DNA of 15,663 bases from an uncultured Eubacteriales bacterium (GTDB taxonomy: Bacteria > Bacillota_A > Clostridia > Christensenellales > Aristaeellaceae): NCBI GenBank assembly GCA_900321945.1, contig ONXY01000051.1:1-15663 (forward strand), written 5' to 3'. The notes below the pieces were generated by a model. That model searched no databases, had not been told where the DNA came from, and saw nothing but the letters and a program-made list of their open reading frames with translations. A program made the position numbers and the translations under genes. Every line of letters starts with the position of its first letter. Position 1 is the first letter of the stretch. Shown piece by piece: positions 1-7,681 of the stretch.

Positions 1-15
1 ACATACCGGGAGCTT

Positions 16-1668
16 TCAGCACTGCATGACGGCGTGCTTTTCGCCGCTCCGGAACAGAATGAGGAGCGAAACGGCGGCTTCCGTCAGCGCGGTTCCCGCG
101 GCCGCCAGAAGAGCGGCGCCTCCGCCGCGGCTCCAGAGCAGAACGGCCGGAACGGCGCACAGCGCGGCCAGCAGGATCCACAGCAGCATGCCGAAAACCC
201 CGTTGAAGTTCTTCTTGATGGCTTCCATTTCAGAAGCCCAGGCCAGCCTGGGATGCAGTACGTCCACCCAGAGAGACAGGGCCGCGGAGGCCAGTCCCAC
301 CAGAATGGAAACCGCCAGGGCGGCGAGAAGCCAGAGCACATTCATCCGGACCACGAACCAGGCGACCAGCGCGATCATGAAGGAACAGACCAGGTTGATT
401 TCCAGCCCCACCAGCATTTTCGCGAGGAAGCGGGTTTTCGGCCGGACCGGCAGCGTCAGGGCGAAGGGCCAGCGTCCGCCCTCCCGGGAAACGGCGGTGG
501 AGACGGCGGGGTTCACCATGGAACCCATCATCAGAACGCCGGCGGCGACCAGCGCGGTATAACCCGGATCCACCGTCGCCAGAAGACGGCGCAGGCCTTC
601 CAGACCGCCTGAGACCTCCGCGTTGGAAACGCCGGTGACGACTCCCACGCCGATCATCAGGGGAAACATAAGCACGCCTATCAGGGAATTGTAAGCCCAG
701 GCGGGCGTACGCAGAATCTCTTTCCATTCCAGGACGTGGAGGGCCGTGAGCGCGCCGCTTCCTTTCCAGCCGAAGGCGCCGCGGGACTTTTTCCGGACGA
801 CGGTGCTCTCGGTGCCGGAGAGGGCCTGGTTCAGATAGCCCGGACCGGCCAGCGCGATCACGCCCGCGGCGAGCGCGAGAGAGACCGCGGCGTAGAGCAG
901 CAGCATCCCGATATCGCCGGTGAAGCCCCGGGTCGCCCACAGCACGGGCGGGAAGAAGCCGGACAGCCGGTTCAGCGCTCCCTCCTGGGTCATCAGGCTC
1001 AGGATGGCTTTGGCGGGGTCCGTGTCGCCGGCGTTCATCATCGTGACGCCGACGGAATAAGCGACGGCAAGAATCACGCTCAGGAACATGACGATGCTTT
1101 CCCGGTGCCGGGAAAACGCGGAAAGCCGCATCAGCAGGGAGGAAAGAACCGCCACCAGGCTCAGCGGAATCAGGGGCAGCAGCAGCAGAACAGGGAGGGC
1201 GGTGACCGCCGTGGGCAGGGCCGAGCCGGTGCCGGCGGCGTACAGCGTGAAGGCGGGAATGCAGAGCGCCGCGTCCAGTCCGAGCTCGGATACGTAAAGG
1301 GTGGTCAGCCTGGCGGTGAACACCTGCCGCGAGGTCAGCGGCAGCACCGCCAGGAACGGCGCGTCCTTTCCCTGGAACAGCTCGGAAAGCCCCTGAAACA
1401 GCCCGAGAACCAGCGTGAACGCGGTGGAGGCCATAATCGCCAGAGCCGGCAGAAGAGCGGGCATGCCGATCCGGCCCAGACCGGTATAGATCAGGTACTC
1501 CAGATAAATCACGGTGCCGAGGGACGCCAGCATGATCAGAATCACCAGGATCGAGCGGACTACAGCGCGTCCTTTTTTCTTCGGGTCGGTATAGATCCCG
1601 GCAAAGGGGTTCATGGAGGAAAACATGTTCCTCAGCATGACCCGGGTCAGAATCAGGTAGTTTCTCAT
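16..1668 (-). CDS. ABC-2 type transporter permease, 550 aa
   Basis: Membrane subunit of an ABC exporter. The protein is strongly hydrophobic from end to end, with about a dozen candidate membrane spans; examples are the leucine/isoleucine-rich stretch near residues 38-60 and the C-terminal alanine/leucine-rich spans. It has no ATPase motifs. At 550 residues it is longer than a minimal ABC-2 half-transporter (about 250-400) and fits the longer multi-span permeases found in Bacillota beside a dedicated ATPase. Its ATG at 1666-1668 overlaps the stop codon of the upstream ATPase gene in an ATGA arrangement, so the two are translationally coupled and very likely form one complex. The stop codon is at 16-18. 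The export direction follows from the ABC-2 fold and the lack of a binding protein nearby. The substrate (drug, lipid, peptide or sodium) cannot be told. Confident as a permease, not as to substrate. Confidence 0.88.
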   Translation of the reverse strand: MRNYLILTRVMLRNMFSSMNPFAGIYTDPKKKGRAVVRSILVILIMLASLGTVIYLEYLIYTGLGRIGMPALLPALAIMASTAFTLVLGLFQGLSELFQGKDAPFLAVLPLTSRQVFTARLTTLYVSELGLDAALCIPAFTLYAAGTGSALPTAVTALPVLLLLPLIPLSLVAVLSSLLMRLSAFSRHRESIVMFLSVILAVAYSVGVTMMNAGDTDPAKAILSLMTQEGALNRLSGFFPPVLWATRGFTGDIGMLLLYAAVSLALAAGVIALAGPGYLNQALSGTESTVVRKKSRGAFGWKGSGALTALHVLEWKEILRTPAWAYNSLIGVLMFPLMIGVGVVTGVSNAEVSGGLEGLRRLLATVDPGYTALVAAGVLMMGSMVNPAVSTAVSREGGRWPFALTLPVRPKTRFLAKMLVGLEINLVCSFMIALVAWFVVRMNVLWLLAALAVSILVGLASAALSLWVDVLHPRLAWASEMEAIKKNFNGVFGMLLWILLAALCAVPAVLLWSRGGGAALLAAAGTALTEAAVSLLILFRSGEKHAVMQC

Positions 1669-2411
1669 TTTATGTCCGCCTCCGCGGGATCTCCGCCGGT
1701 CAGCTCCAGGAAAACCTTTTCCAGGGACGCGTCGCCGGTCTGTTCGCGCAGCGCCTCCGGCGCGCCTTCCACAAGCAGCTTTCCCTTGTCGATAATGCCC
1801 ACCCGGTCGCAGAGCTTTTCCGCCACCTCCAGCACGTGCGTGGAGAAGAAGACGGTGGCGCCCTCCCGGGCCCGGGTCTTCATTTCCTCCTTCAGCAGGA
1901 ACGCCGCGCGGGGATCCAGCCCCACCATGGGCTCGTCCAGCACCCAGACGGGCGGATTGTGGATCAGGGCGCCGATGGCGGCGATTTTCTGCTTCATGCC
2001 GCGGGAATAGCCGGCGATGCGGCCGGAGGCGGCTTCCGCCATCTCGAAGGTCTCCAGATACCGGCTGCCCCGGGCTTTCCGGTCCTCCGGGCTGACCCCG
2101 AAGATGTCCGCCATGAAATTCAGGTATTCCCAGCCGGTGAGCTTGTCGTACATCTCCTGGCTGTCCGGAACAAAGCCGATCAGCTTCTTGGCGCGCACGG
2201 GCTCCTTCGCCACGTCGATGCCGTTCACCAGCACGGCGCCGTCCGTGGCGCGCAGCGCGCCGGTGAGAAGACGGATCGCCGTCGTCTTTCCGGCGCCGTT
2301 GGGACCCAGAAAGCCGTATACGCAGCCGTCGCCGACCTTCAGGCTCAGACGGTCGAGGGCGGGACGGTCGCTTTTCGCGTAAATCTTGGTGGCCTGAACA
2401 AACTCGATCAT
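1665..2411 (-). CDS. ABC transporter ATP-binding protein (exporter type), 248 aa
   Basis: ATPase subunit that powers the permease encoded immediately downstream. All nucleotide-binding motifs are visible: Walker A GPNGAGKT at residues 36-43, an ABC signature of the CcmA/ABC-2 type (YSRGMKQK, 135-142), Walker B VWVLDEP at 155-161, and the H-loop histidine at 192 (STH). The SRGMKQ form of the signature is typical of ABC-2 exporters rather than importers. I place the start at 2411, not the longer in-frame ATG at 2498: the rightmost ATG has AAAGGAG seven bases upstream, and homology-like sequence (MIEFVQATKIY) begins exactly there. The 29-residue extension is unlike ABC proteins and would start within the upstream terminator region. 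It overlaps the permease gene by 4 bp. Substrate unknown. Confidence 0.92.
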   Translation of the reverse strand: MIEFVQATKIYAKSDRPALDRLSLKVGDGCVYGFLGPNGAGKTTAIRLLTGALRATDGAVLVNGIDVAKEPVRAKKLIGFVPDSQEMYDKLTGWEYLNFMADIFGVSPEDRKARGSRYLETFEMAEAASGRIAGYSRGMKQKIAAIGALIHNPPVWVLDEPMVGLDPRAAFLLKEEMKTRAREGATVFFSTHVLEVAEKLCDRVGIIDKGKLLVEGAPEALREQTGDASLEKVFLELTGGDPAEADIK

Positions 2412-2500
2412 GGAAATGCTCCTTTGCGTCGACGGAGGGAAACCTCCGGATTTTCTCTTTCCTGGAACAGAATAAACCCGGGCGCCGGTTTTTTCCATAG

Positions 2501-2536
2501 AAAAAACGGAGAAATAACCGCCGCTATTTCTCCGTT
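2501..2536 (-). terminator. Intrinsic terminator of the GH5 gene
   Basis: A perfect 12-bp inverted repeat (2505-2516 against 2525-2536) with an 8-nt loop (2517-2524). On the minus strand it is followed by a run of U from the A-tract at 2501-2506, which the base of the stem partly uses. It lies 20 bp past the GH5 stop codon and ahead of the ABC exporter genes, so it separates the two transcription units. Reading the plus strand, the T-tract is missing, so it is one-directional. Confidence 0.85.
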
Positions 2537-2556
2537 CCGGCTCCGCGGCCGGGGTT

Positions 2557-3735
2557 TTATTCGCAGTTTTTCATAAACGCCTCCAGAAGCTCCGGAACCG
2601 CGCACCGGGCCGCCGTCCGGTCGAAGAGCCCGAAGCGCTCGCCGTTCCCGCTGAAGCAGTTGTTGTCCCACCAGCAGCAGGTGATTCCCCTGGAACGGGC
2701 CTGGGCCGCGTAGAAGGAAAGCCAGTCCACCCGGGCCTGCAGGTTGCCGTTCTTTTCCATGGCGCCGAATTCTCCGATCACGACGGGAATGCCGTTCGCG
2801 ACGTACTTCGTGTAGAGTGAGGAAAGGAACATGGCGACGACGGATTTCTGCTTTGAATTGTCCAGGGAGAAGGAATCGGTCCCCGGCTGCTCCAGCGCGA
2901 AATCGTAGGGGGTGTAGGCGTGAACGGAAACGATGATCCGGTTGTCCGCGCTGTCGGACGGCAGCGTAAAGGCGTCCCTGCAGGCGTATTCCGGATTCGC
3001 GGCGTACGAGGGCACCATCAGGTACCGGTCCGCGTTCCGGCCCCCCGACGCGCGGACGGTATCCACGAACACCTGGTTCAGCTTCACGATCTGAACCATG
3101 GCGTCCTGACAGGCGGGTTCCGCTTCCGTCCACCACCATTCATAGCCGGTGCCCGTAAGCCGGGGCTCGTTGATGCCCTCGAAGATCAGATGCGCGTCGC
3201 AGTCCCGGAAGCGTTCCGCGATCTGGGACCAGACGGTCCGCATATATCTTTCCGAGCTTTCGTAATGCGCCGAGTCCGGATAGTAAAAGGACGGGCTGCA
3301 GTCGTGGTGGATGTTGAGAATGACGTACATTCCCCGCTCAAGGGCCCAGGATACGACTTCCTCCACCCGGTCCATCCAGGAGGCGTCGACGGTCAGGTCC
3401 GCGGAAAGATGGTTGTGCCAGCTGACCGGAATCCGGATTGTGCGGAAGCCGGCCGCATACAGCGCTTCGATCAGCTCCCGGCTGGTCCGGACGCCGCACC
3501 AGCCGGTCTCGTAGTCCAGCGGGTCCGGGAGCCAGGTGCAGTCGACCGCGTCGAACGTGTTGCCCAGGTTCCATCCCGCCTTCATGTCCCGGACGAAGCG
3601 CATCGCCTCGTTATCGGGAATTTCCATCTCTTTTGTCGGGATTTCGGGTATCACGACGGTTTCCTCCCCCAAAGCGGACCACGGCGCCTGGAGCAGCATC
3701 AGCGCCGCAAACAGCGCAAAAAAACGTCTCTTCAT
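2557..3735 (-). CDS. Secreted glycoside hydrolase family 5 (endoglucanase-like), 392 aa
   Basis: Probable beta-1,4-glucan or hemicellulose hydrolase acting outside the membrane. Residues 1-23 form a signal peptide (KRR, hydrophobic core FFALFAALMLL, cleavage likely after ALG). The mature protein is a single GH5 (beta/alpha)8 domain. GWNLGNTFDA is at 54-63, RIPVSW at 101-106, the NIHHD strand at 141-145, the acid/base Glu190 in INEP, HAY at 272-274, the nucleophile Glu322 in IGEFG, and substrate-stacking Trp355-356. All expected catalytic residues are present. The GWNLGNT motif and spacing resemble the GH5_4-like endoglucanases of anaerobic gut bacteria; the subfamily call is inference. No carbohydrate-binding module, dockerin, sortase signal or lipobox is seen, so it should be a free enzyme. 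An AAAGGA sequence lies about 13 bases before the ATG, a slightly long spacing. It follows a small acidic ORF by 54 bp. Confidence 0.93.
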   Translation of the reverse strand: MKRRFFALFAALMLLQAPWSALGEETVVIPEIPTKEMEIPDNEAMRFVRDMKAGWNLGNTFDAVDCTWLPDPLDYETGWCGVRTSRELIEALYAAGFRTIRIPVSWHNHLSADLTVDASWMDRVEEVVSWALERGMYVILNIHHDCSPSFYYPDSAHYESSERYMRTVWSQIAERFRDCDAHLIFEGINEPRLTGTGYEWWWTEAEPACQDAMVQIVKLNQVFVDTVRASGGRNADRYLMVPSYAANPEYACRDAFTLPSDSADNRIIVSVHAYTPYDFALEQPGTDSFSLDNSKQKSVVAMFLSSLYTKYVANGIPVVIGEFGAMEKNGNLQARVDWLSFYAAQARSRGITCCWWDNNCFSGNGERFGLFDRTAARCAVPELLEAFMKNCE

Positions 3736-3789
3736 GCGGTACAGCCATCCTTTCCTGTCGTTCCGGACCGCCGGGGACCGGGAATTCCG

Positions 3790-3930
3790 TCAGCGGTCCG
3801 AATCCCAGCACTCGTTCTTCGCGCTGCCGTCCCGGTACGTCTCTTCATAGGGTTCCGGCAGGAATTCCTCCTCATCCGGGATTTCGTCGTCCCATTCCTG
3901 CTCCTGCTTTTCATCCGGACGTTCGCTCAT
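3790..3930 (-). CDS. Small acidic hypothetical protein, 46 aa
   Basis: Short ORF, not assignable to a family. Translation from the ATG at 3928-3930 gives 46 residues beginning MSERPDEKQEQEWDDEIPDE and ending at a TGA (3790-3792). It is very acidic (Asp plus Glu make up over a third of the residues), has no hydrophobic segment and no signal peptide, and carries one cysteine near the C-terminus. An AAGGGG sequence about 10 bases upstream serves as a plausible ribosome binding site. It lies between the acyltransferase and GH5 genes on the same strand, 54 bp before GH5. The composition (a soluble, charged and probably disordered cytosolic protein) and the ribosome site favour a real gene over chance. 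Function unknown. It may be co-transcribed with GH5. Confidence 0.55.
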   Translation of the reverse strand: MSERPDEKQEQEWDDEIPDEEEFLPEPYEETYRDGSAKNECWDSDR

Positions 3931-4030
3931 GTCTTTTCGCCCCTTTTCTGTTTTCCGTCCGCTCCGCCCGAAAACGCCCGCGCCGGCGGGAGGGGACGAA
4001 ACGGATTCTCTTCTGATCCTATTTTCTCAT

Positions 4031-4074
4031 AAAACCGGACAAAAATCCAGCTTTTTTATCCGTGCTTCCGGTTT
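4031..4074 (-). terminator. Possible weak terminator after the acyltransferase gene
   Basis: Downstream of the acyltransferase stop codon, an 8-bp inverted repeat (4032-4039 with 4067-4074) encloses a second smaller one that pairs A-rich and T-rich runs. On the minus strand the outer stem ends in TTTT, then A and mixed sequence. The loop is long and the U-run short, so termination would be partial at best. Confidence 0.35.
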
Positions 4075-4077
4075 CAT

Positions 4078-5793
4078 TTACTTATTGCGGCGGATGCTGT
4101 CCGCGGTCTGCAGCATGACGTATTCGCAGTCCTCCGGGTCGTAATACCGGCTGTCCTCGATCATGCAGAGCAGAAACATGGAGGAATCGCATTCAACATA
4201 GTATCTCCGCTCGGGATAATCGGACGTTTCCGTGCTGAAGCCGCGCGCCATGCGGACGCCGTGGGGATTGACGTACAGCTCCGCGTCCTTCATCCAGCCG
4301 CATCCGGCCAGAACCTCCTCCGCCCGGGAAAAGCTCTGGGCCAGGGAGCCGCGGATATCCGCGTCCAGGATCAGCCGTCCGGGCTTCATGTCCGTCCCCC
4401 CGTATTCCCATACGGTATAGCGGCCGTCCGAGTATTTCTGCGTGAACCCGTTCGGCGGGGCGACCGTCAGTCCGCCGATCGTCCGGTCCGGCGCCTTCCG
4501 GCCCGCAAGGATCACCCCGGCGGTCAGCAGGATCAGAAGGGAAGGAACGACGGCCCTCCGTATTTTCCGGAGCTTTTCCGAAGGTTCCCTCCGCCGGGTT
4601 TTCGGCCGCGGGGAAGGCGATCCGCCGGCGGCCCGCCGCTCCCGGAGAAGGCGCGGAAGGGACGCCGTCTGAATCCGGAGCGCGCGGAACAGCAGGGAGG
4701 CGGGAACGGCGCAGCCCAGCACGGCCGCGGTAAAAGCCGGTACGCTCCGGATGTATACGACGCTGCGGGTCAGATCCAGAAAGCTGTATCCGAACATCTC
4801 GACGAAAAGCCCGTGCGTCAGGTAGAAATCCAGGGACATGCCGCCCAGCCAGGCGAGAGCTTTGTTACCGAGCCGGACCTTCATCAGCAGCAGGAAGCAG
4901 AAGGCCACGTAAAAGACGCAGACCAGCCACCGGGAACCGGCGCTCAGCAGACGGTAGGCCGTTTTCATGCTTCCGTACTGCGTATACGGGCTCCAGCGGA
5001 TCCCGACAAGATATTCGGAGAGATGGAACAGCGCGATGACCGCCGCGAAGGAAAAGACAAGCCAGAACCAGTATCCCTTCCGGAAAAACCGGGATACGGG
5101 TTCCTCATATTTCCCGAAAAGCAGGCCCAGCGGGAAGAGAATGACGGTGTTGTACCACCATTCCCCCTCCATCCACCGGCCGCTCAGGGGATCAATTGAG
5201 GCGCAGAGGACGGTATAGGCCAGCGTGAAGGCGAAGACCCACAGGATCGCGGCTCCTTCCCGCCGGCAGAACCGGAAGGCCGCCCAGAACGCCAGGTAGA
5301 AAAAAGGAATCACGATGACGTACCAGGCGTTGAAATTGGCCATGCCCAGCCCGGAAAGATACCAGAGCGCTTTGACGAAATCCATCCTTTCGCCCATCAG
5401 CAGCCTGACGCCGGTGTACAGGAACCCGGAAAGATAAAAGGCGAGGACGACGGGCAGAACACGCCGGCGGAAAAAACCCTTCAGATAGCCCGGTTTGCCG
5501 CGGAAGCTTTTGTACAGGCCCAGTCCGCTGCAGAAGAAAAACACCGCGACGAACAGATAGCCGATATTCAGGAAAAAATCCAGCCCGTGCGTGATATAGG
5601 CGGAGGGATGCCACGGCCCGCAGCTCTTCTGCGCCAGATGATGCAGCGCGACGCCGAGGGCGGCGGTTCCCTGCAGCGCCCGGGTCTGCTTCAGGGAGGT
5701 GTATTCCCCGTTCCAGGCGCCTTTTCCCGCGCCGGAGGCTCCGAAAAAAAGGAGCAGCGCGAGAGAAAAATAAAACAGATACATCCAGTCCAT
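4078..5793 (-). CDS. Membrane acyltransferase (acyltransferase-3 family) with C-terminal extracytoplasmic domain, 571 aa
   Basis: Likely transfers an acyl group, often acetyl, to a cell-surface sugar or polymer. Residues 1-385 carry about ten membrane spans in the acyltransferase-3 (PF01757) pattern, including an early HH pair at 51-52 matching the conserved histidine region, an arginine-rich loop near FRRRVLPVV, and a late LDFYLTHGLFVEMF segment. A basic linker follows (many Arg and Pro, about 390-415), then one more span (about 418-433), then a soluble tail of about 135 residues with four cysteines and no recognisable fold. Plain acyltransferase-3 proteins are about 330-400 residues, so the tail is an addition; by the inside-positive rule it would be outside the membrane. 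AAAGGA lies nine bases before the ATG. The gene starts 88 bp after the peptidase gene. The acceptor cannot be deduced. Confidence 0.85.
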   Translation of the reverse strand: MDWMYLFYFSLALLLFFGASGAGKGAWNGEYTSLKQTRALQGTAALGVALHHLAQKSCGPWHPSAYITHGLDFFLNIGYLFVAVFFFCSGLGLYKSFRGKPGYLKGFFRRRVLPVVLAFYLSGFLYTGVRLLMGERMDFVKALWYLSGLGMANFNAWYVIVIPFFYLAFWAAFRFCRREGAAILWVFAFTLAYTVLCASIDPLSGRWMEGEWWYNTVILFPLGLLFGKYEEPVSRFFRKGYWFWLVFSFAAVIALFHLSEYLVGIRWSPYTQYGSMKTAYRLLSAGSRWLVCVFYVAFCFLLLMKVRLGNKALAWLGGMSLDFYLTHGLFVEMFGYSFLDLTRSVVYIRSVPAFTAAVLGCAVPASLLFRALRIQTASLPRLLRERRAAGGSPSPRPKTRRREPSEKLRKIRRAVVPSLLILLTAGVILAGRKAPDRTIGGLTVAPPNGFTQKYSDGRYTVWEYGGTDMKPGRLILDADIRGSLAQSFSRAEEVLAGCGWMKDAELYVNPHGVRMARGFSTETSDYPERRYYVECDSSMFLLCMIEDSRYYDPEDCEYVMLQTADSIRRNK

Positions 5794-5821
5794 ACGCTCT
5801 GTTCCTTTTACCGGTCCGCCG

Positions 5822-5858
5822 GAACGGACCCCGCGGCATCCGCGGGGCCCGTCCGTTC
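5822..5858. other. Strong GC-rich hairpin between peptidase and acyltransferase genes
   Basis: Two nested perfect inverted repeats: an inner 8-bp stem 5829-5836 with 5840-5847 around a CAT loop, and an outer arm 5822-5829 with 5851-5858 that shares its last base with the inner stem. Neither side has a T-run, so this is not a canonical intrinsic terminator. It may stabilise or process the mRNA, or support pausing or factor-dependent termination. Confidence 0.5.
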
Positions 5859-5864
5859 AGGTTT

Positions 5865-5881
5865 CCGGCCCGGAGGGCCGG
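5865..5881. other. Short GC hairpin abutting the peptidase stop codon
   Basis: Perfect 7-bp stem (5865-5871 with 5875-5881) around a 3-nt loop, directly next to the peptidase stop codon at 5882-5884. On the minus strand it is followed by AAACC rather than U, so it is not a standard terminator. With the hairpin at 5822-5858 it forms a tandem pair that could protect the 3' end of the upstream message. Confidence 0.4.
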
Positions 5882-7576
5882 TCAGTATCTTTCCCGCAGT
5901 TCCGCGATCACATGGCGCACGCTCTTCTCCACCGTTCCCTCGCGGAAGGGGTTCATCAGCTTTCCGACCTCCAGCAGGTCGAAGTATCCCTTCGTCCCGC
6001 CCGCGCGGCAGAGGGTCAGGTAATCCCGCCAGGCGCCTTCCCTGTCTTCCTTCATCCGCCCGTAATACTGGAAGGCGTTCATCTGGGCCAGCGCGTATTC
6101 CAGATAATAGAACGGGTACAGGAAAATATGCTGCTTCTGCATCCAGAAACCGCCCTCCTCCAGGAAGGCTGCGCCGTCGTAATCGCGCCAGGGCATGTAC
6201 GCCTTTTCGGTCTCACGCCACACGGCGCGCCGTTCCGCCGCGGTCATGTCCGGGTTTTCATAAGCCCGGTGCTGGAACTCGTCCACGGCGCAGATATAGG
6301 GCAGCACCGAAAGCGCTCCGAGCAGATGCCCGGTGATATACTGCCCGCTCTTTTCGCCGAAGAACAGGTTCATCCAGGGATAAGCGAAATGCTCCATGCT
6401 CATGGAGTGGGTTTCGTTGATTTCGGAGGTGGATCCGGCCAGGGCGCTGACCGGGATGGACCGCATGGCCAGATACCCCTGGAAGGCGTGCCCGGCTTCG
6501 TGGGTCAGCACGTCCACGTCCGCGCTGGTGCCGTTGAAGTTTGAGAAGATGAAGGGCGCCTTATAGGACGGGAAGGAGGTCATGTAGCCGCCCATATGCT
6601 TGCCCGGCCGGGTTTCCAGGTCAAACAGGTGATATTTCGCCATGAAATCGAAGAATTCCCCGGTTTCCGGGCTCATCTCCCGGTACATGGCCTGCGCCTT
6701 CGCCACCAGCTCCTCCGTGGTGCCTTCCGGATCGGCGTTGCCTTCCGGGAAGAGAAGCGCCTCGTCGTACCAGCAGAGCCGGTCCAGGCCCAGCCGGATC
6801 CGCTGCCGGTCCCGCAGCTCCGCCACGGCGGGGGTCACGATCTCCCGGATCTGCTTCCGGAAGGCGGCCGCCTCCTCCTGCGTGTAGTCGAAATGCCCGC
6901 GCTCGAGATACGCCATCTCCGTGTAGGAGGAGAATCCGAGGGTTTTCGCCATCCGGTCCCGGAGATGAACCAGCTCGTCGTACTGCGCGTCCAGCTTCGG
7001 GCTGATCTTTTCATACAGGGCCGCCCAGGCGCGGAAGGCCTCCTTCCGCTCCTCCCGGTCCGTGCTTTCCATGTGCTTCAGCAGCCCGTAGAAATTGCAG
7101 GTCTCGCCCCGGAACTCCGTCGAGGCCGCGGCGCTGTCCTTCTGATATTCCTGCCGGACTTCCCCCTCCCGGATTTTGTCCTGAATCAGCCGCGCGTCCG
7201 TGATTTTCAGCTGCGCGTCGACGATTTTGAAGAGCTGCGGCCCGAATTCCTTTTCGATATCCGCGCGGAAGGGGCAGGCGGAAAGGGCTTCCATGTATTC
7301 CTTGTTCAGAGGGATCATCCGGGCCATTTCCTCTTCCAGCCATTTGACCTCGCCCTCGTAGAATGGATCCCGCGTGTCGATGGTATTGCGCACGTAGGCC
7401 AGGGAAAACAGGGTTTCGACCCGCTCGTCCTCCTCCTGCAGGGTGAAATAGGCGTCCCTGACCTCCCGGTAGCTTCCCGCGTTCCGGAAGCATTCCGCGG
7501 CCGCCTTCTTTTTTTCCGCGTAGGCCTTCAGATCCGGCCGTTCATAGGGCATCTCCCGAAAATCCGTCATGTTCAT
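5882..7576 (-). CDS. M3 family oligoendopeptidase (zinc metallopeptidase), 564 aa
   Basis: Cytosolic zinc peptidase that trims short oligopeptides, in the PepF/thimet oligopeptidase clan. The zinc motif HEAGH is at residues 359-363 (His359 and His363 as ligands, Glu360 as the catalytic base). The third ligand is probably Glu388 in the EINETHSMSMEHF segment, 25 residues after the second His as in family M3. The length of 564 is normal for bacterial M3 enzymes (about 560-610). No signal peptide. The N-terminal 200 residues are helical and charged, as expected for the M3 cap. The start at 7576 is chosen over Met3 because AAGGAGG sits eight bases upstream of the first ATG. The gene lies 105 bp after the MutS-like gene on the same strand with no obvious promoter or U-run terminator between them, so the two may be co-transcribed. 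Confidence 0.94.
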   Translation of the reverse strand: MNMTDFREMPYERPDLKAYAEKKKAAAECFRNAGSYREVRDAYFTLQEEDERVETLFSLAYVRNTIDTRDPFYEGEVKWLEEEMARMIPLNKEYMEALSACPFRADIEKEFGPQLFKIVDAQLKITDARLIQDKIREGEVRQEYQKDSAAASTEFRGETCNFYGLLKHMESTDREERKEAFRAWAALYEKISPKLDAQYDELVHLRDRMAKTLGFSSYTEMAYLERGHFDYTQEEAAAFRKQIREIVTPAVAELRDRQRIRLGLDRLCWYDEALLFPEGNADPEGTTEELVAKAQAMYREMSPETGEFFDFMAKYHLFDLETRPGKHMGGYMTSFPSYKAPFIFSNFNGTSADVDVLTHEAGHAFQGYLAMRSIPVSALAGSTSEINETHSMSMEHFAYPWMNLFFGEKSGQYITGHLLGALSVLPYICAVDEFQHRAYENPDMTAAERRAVWRETEKAYMPWRDYDGAAFLEEGGFWMQKQHIFLYPFYYLEYALAQMNAFQYYGRMKEDREGAWRDYLTLCRAGGTKGYFDLLEVGKLMNPFREGTVEKSVRHVIAELRERY

Positions 7577-7681
7577 TCCGTAAACCTCCTTGTTTTTCCG
7601 GCCTCACGGCCTGCTTACTGTTCCGGTACCGGGTTCCGGCTCTGTCGTTCCGCCCCCGGGGACGGGCGGCTGTTTTCCGCG

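Noticed and set aside
736..2010. Long plus-strand ORF (424 codons) opposite the ABC exporter genes
   Set aside because: Its translation is rich in Gly, Arg, Gln and His with no domain, the typical antisense shadow in GC-rich DNA. The minus-strand genes have clear motifs and ribosome sites.
2412..2498. N-terminal extension of the exporter ATPase
   Set aside because: The inner ATG at 2411 has AAAGGAG at ideal distance and begins the conserved domain; the added residues look non-coding.
4027..4077. 16-codon ORF starting right after the acyltransferase stop codon
   Set aside because: No ribosome site, and it lies in the inverted-repeat region that may be a terminator.
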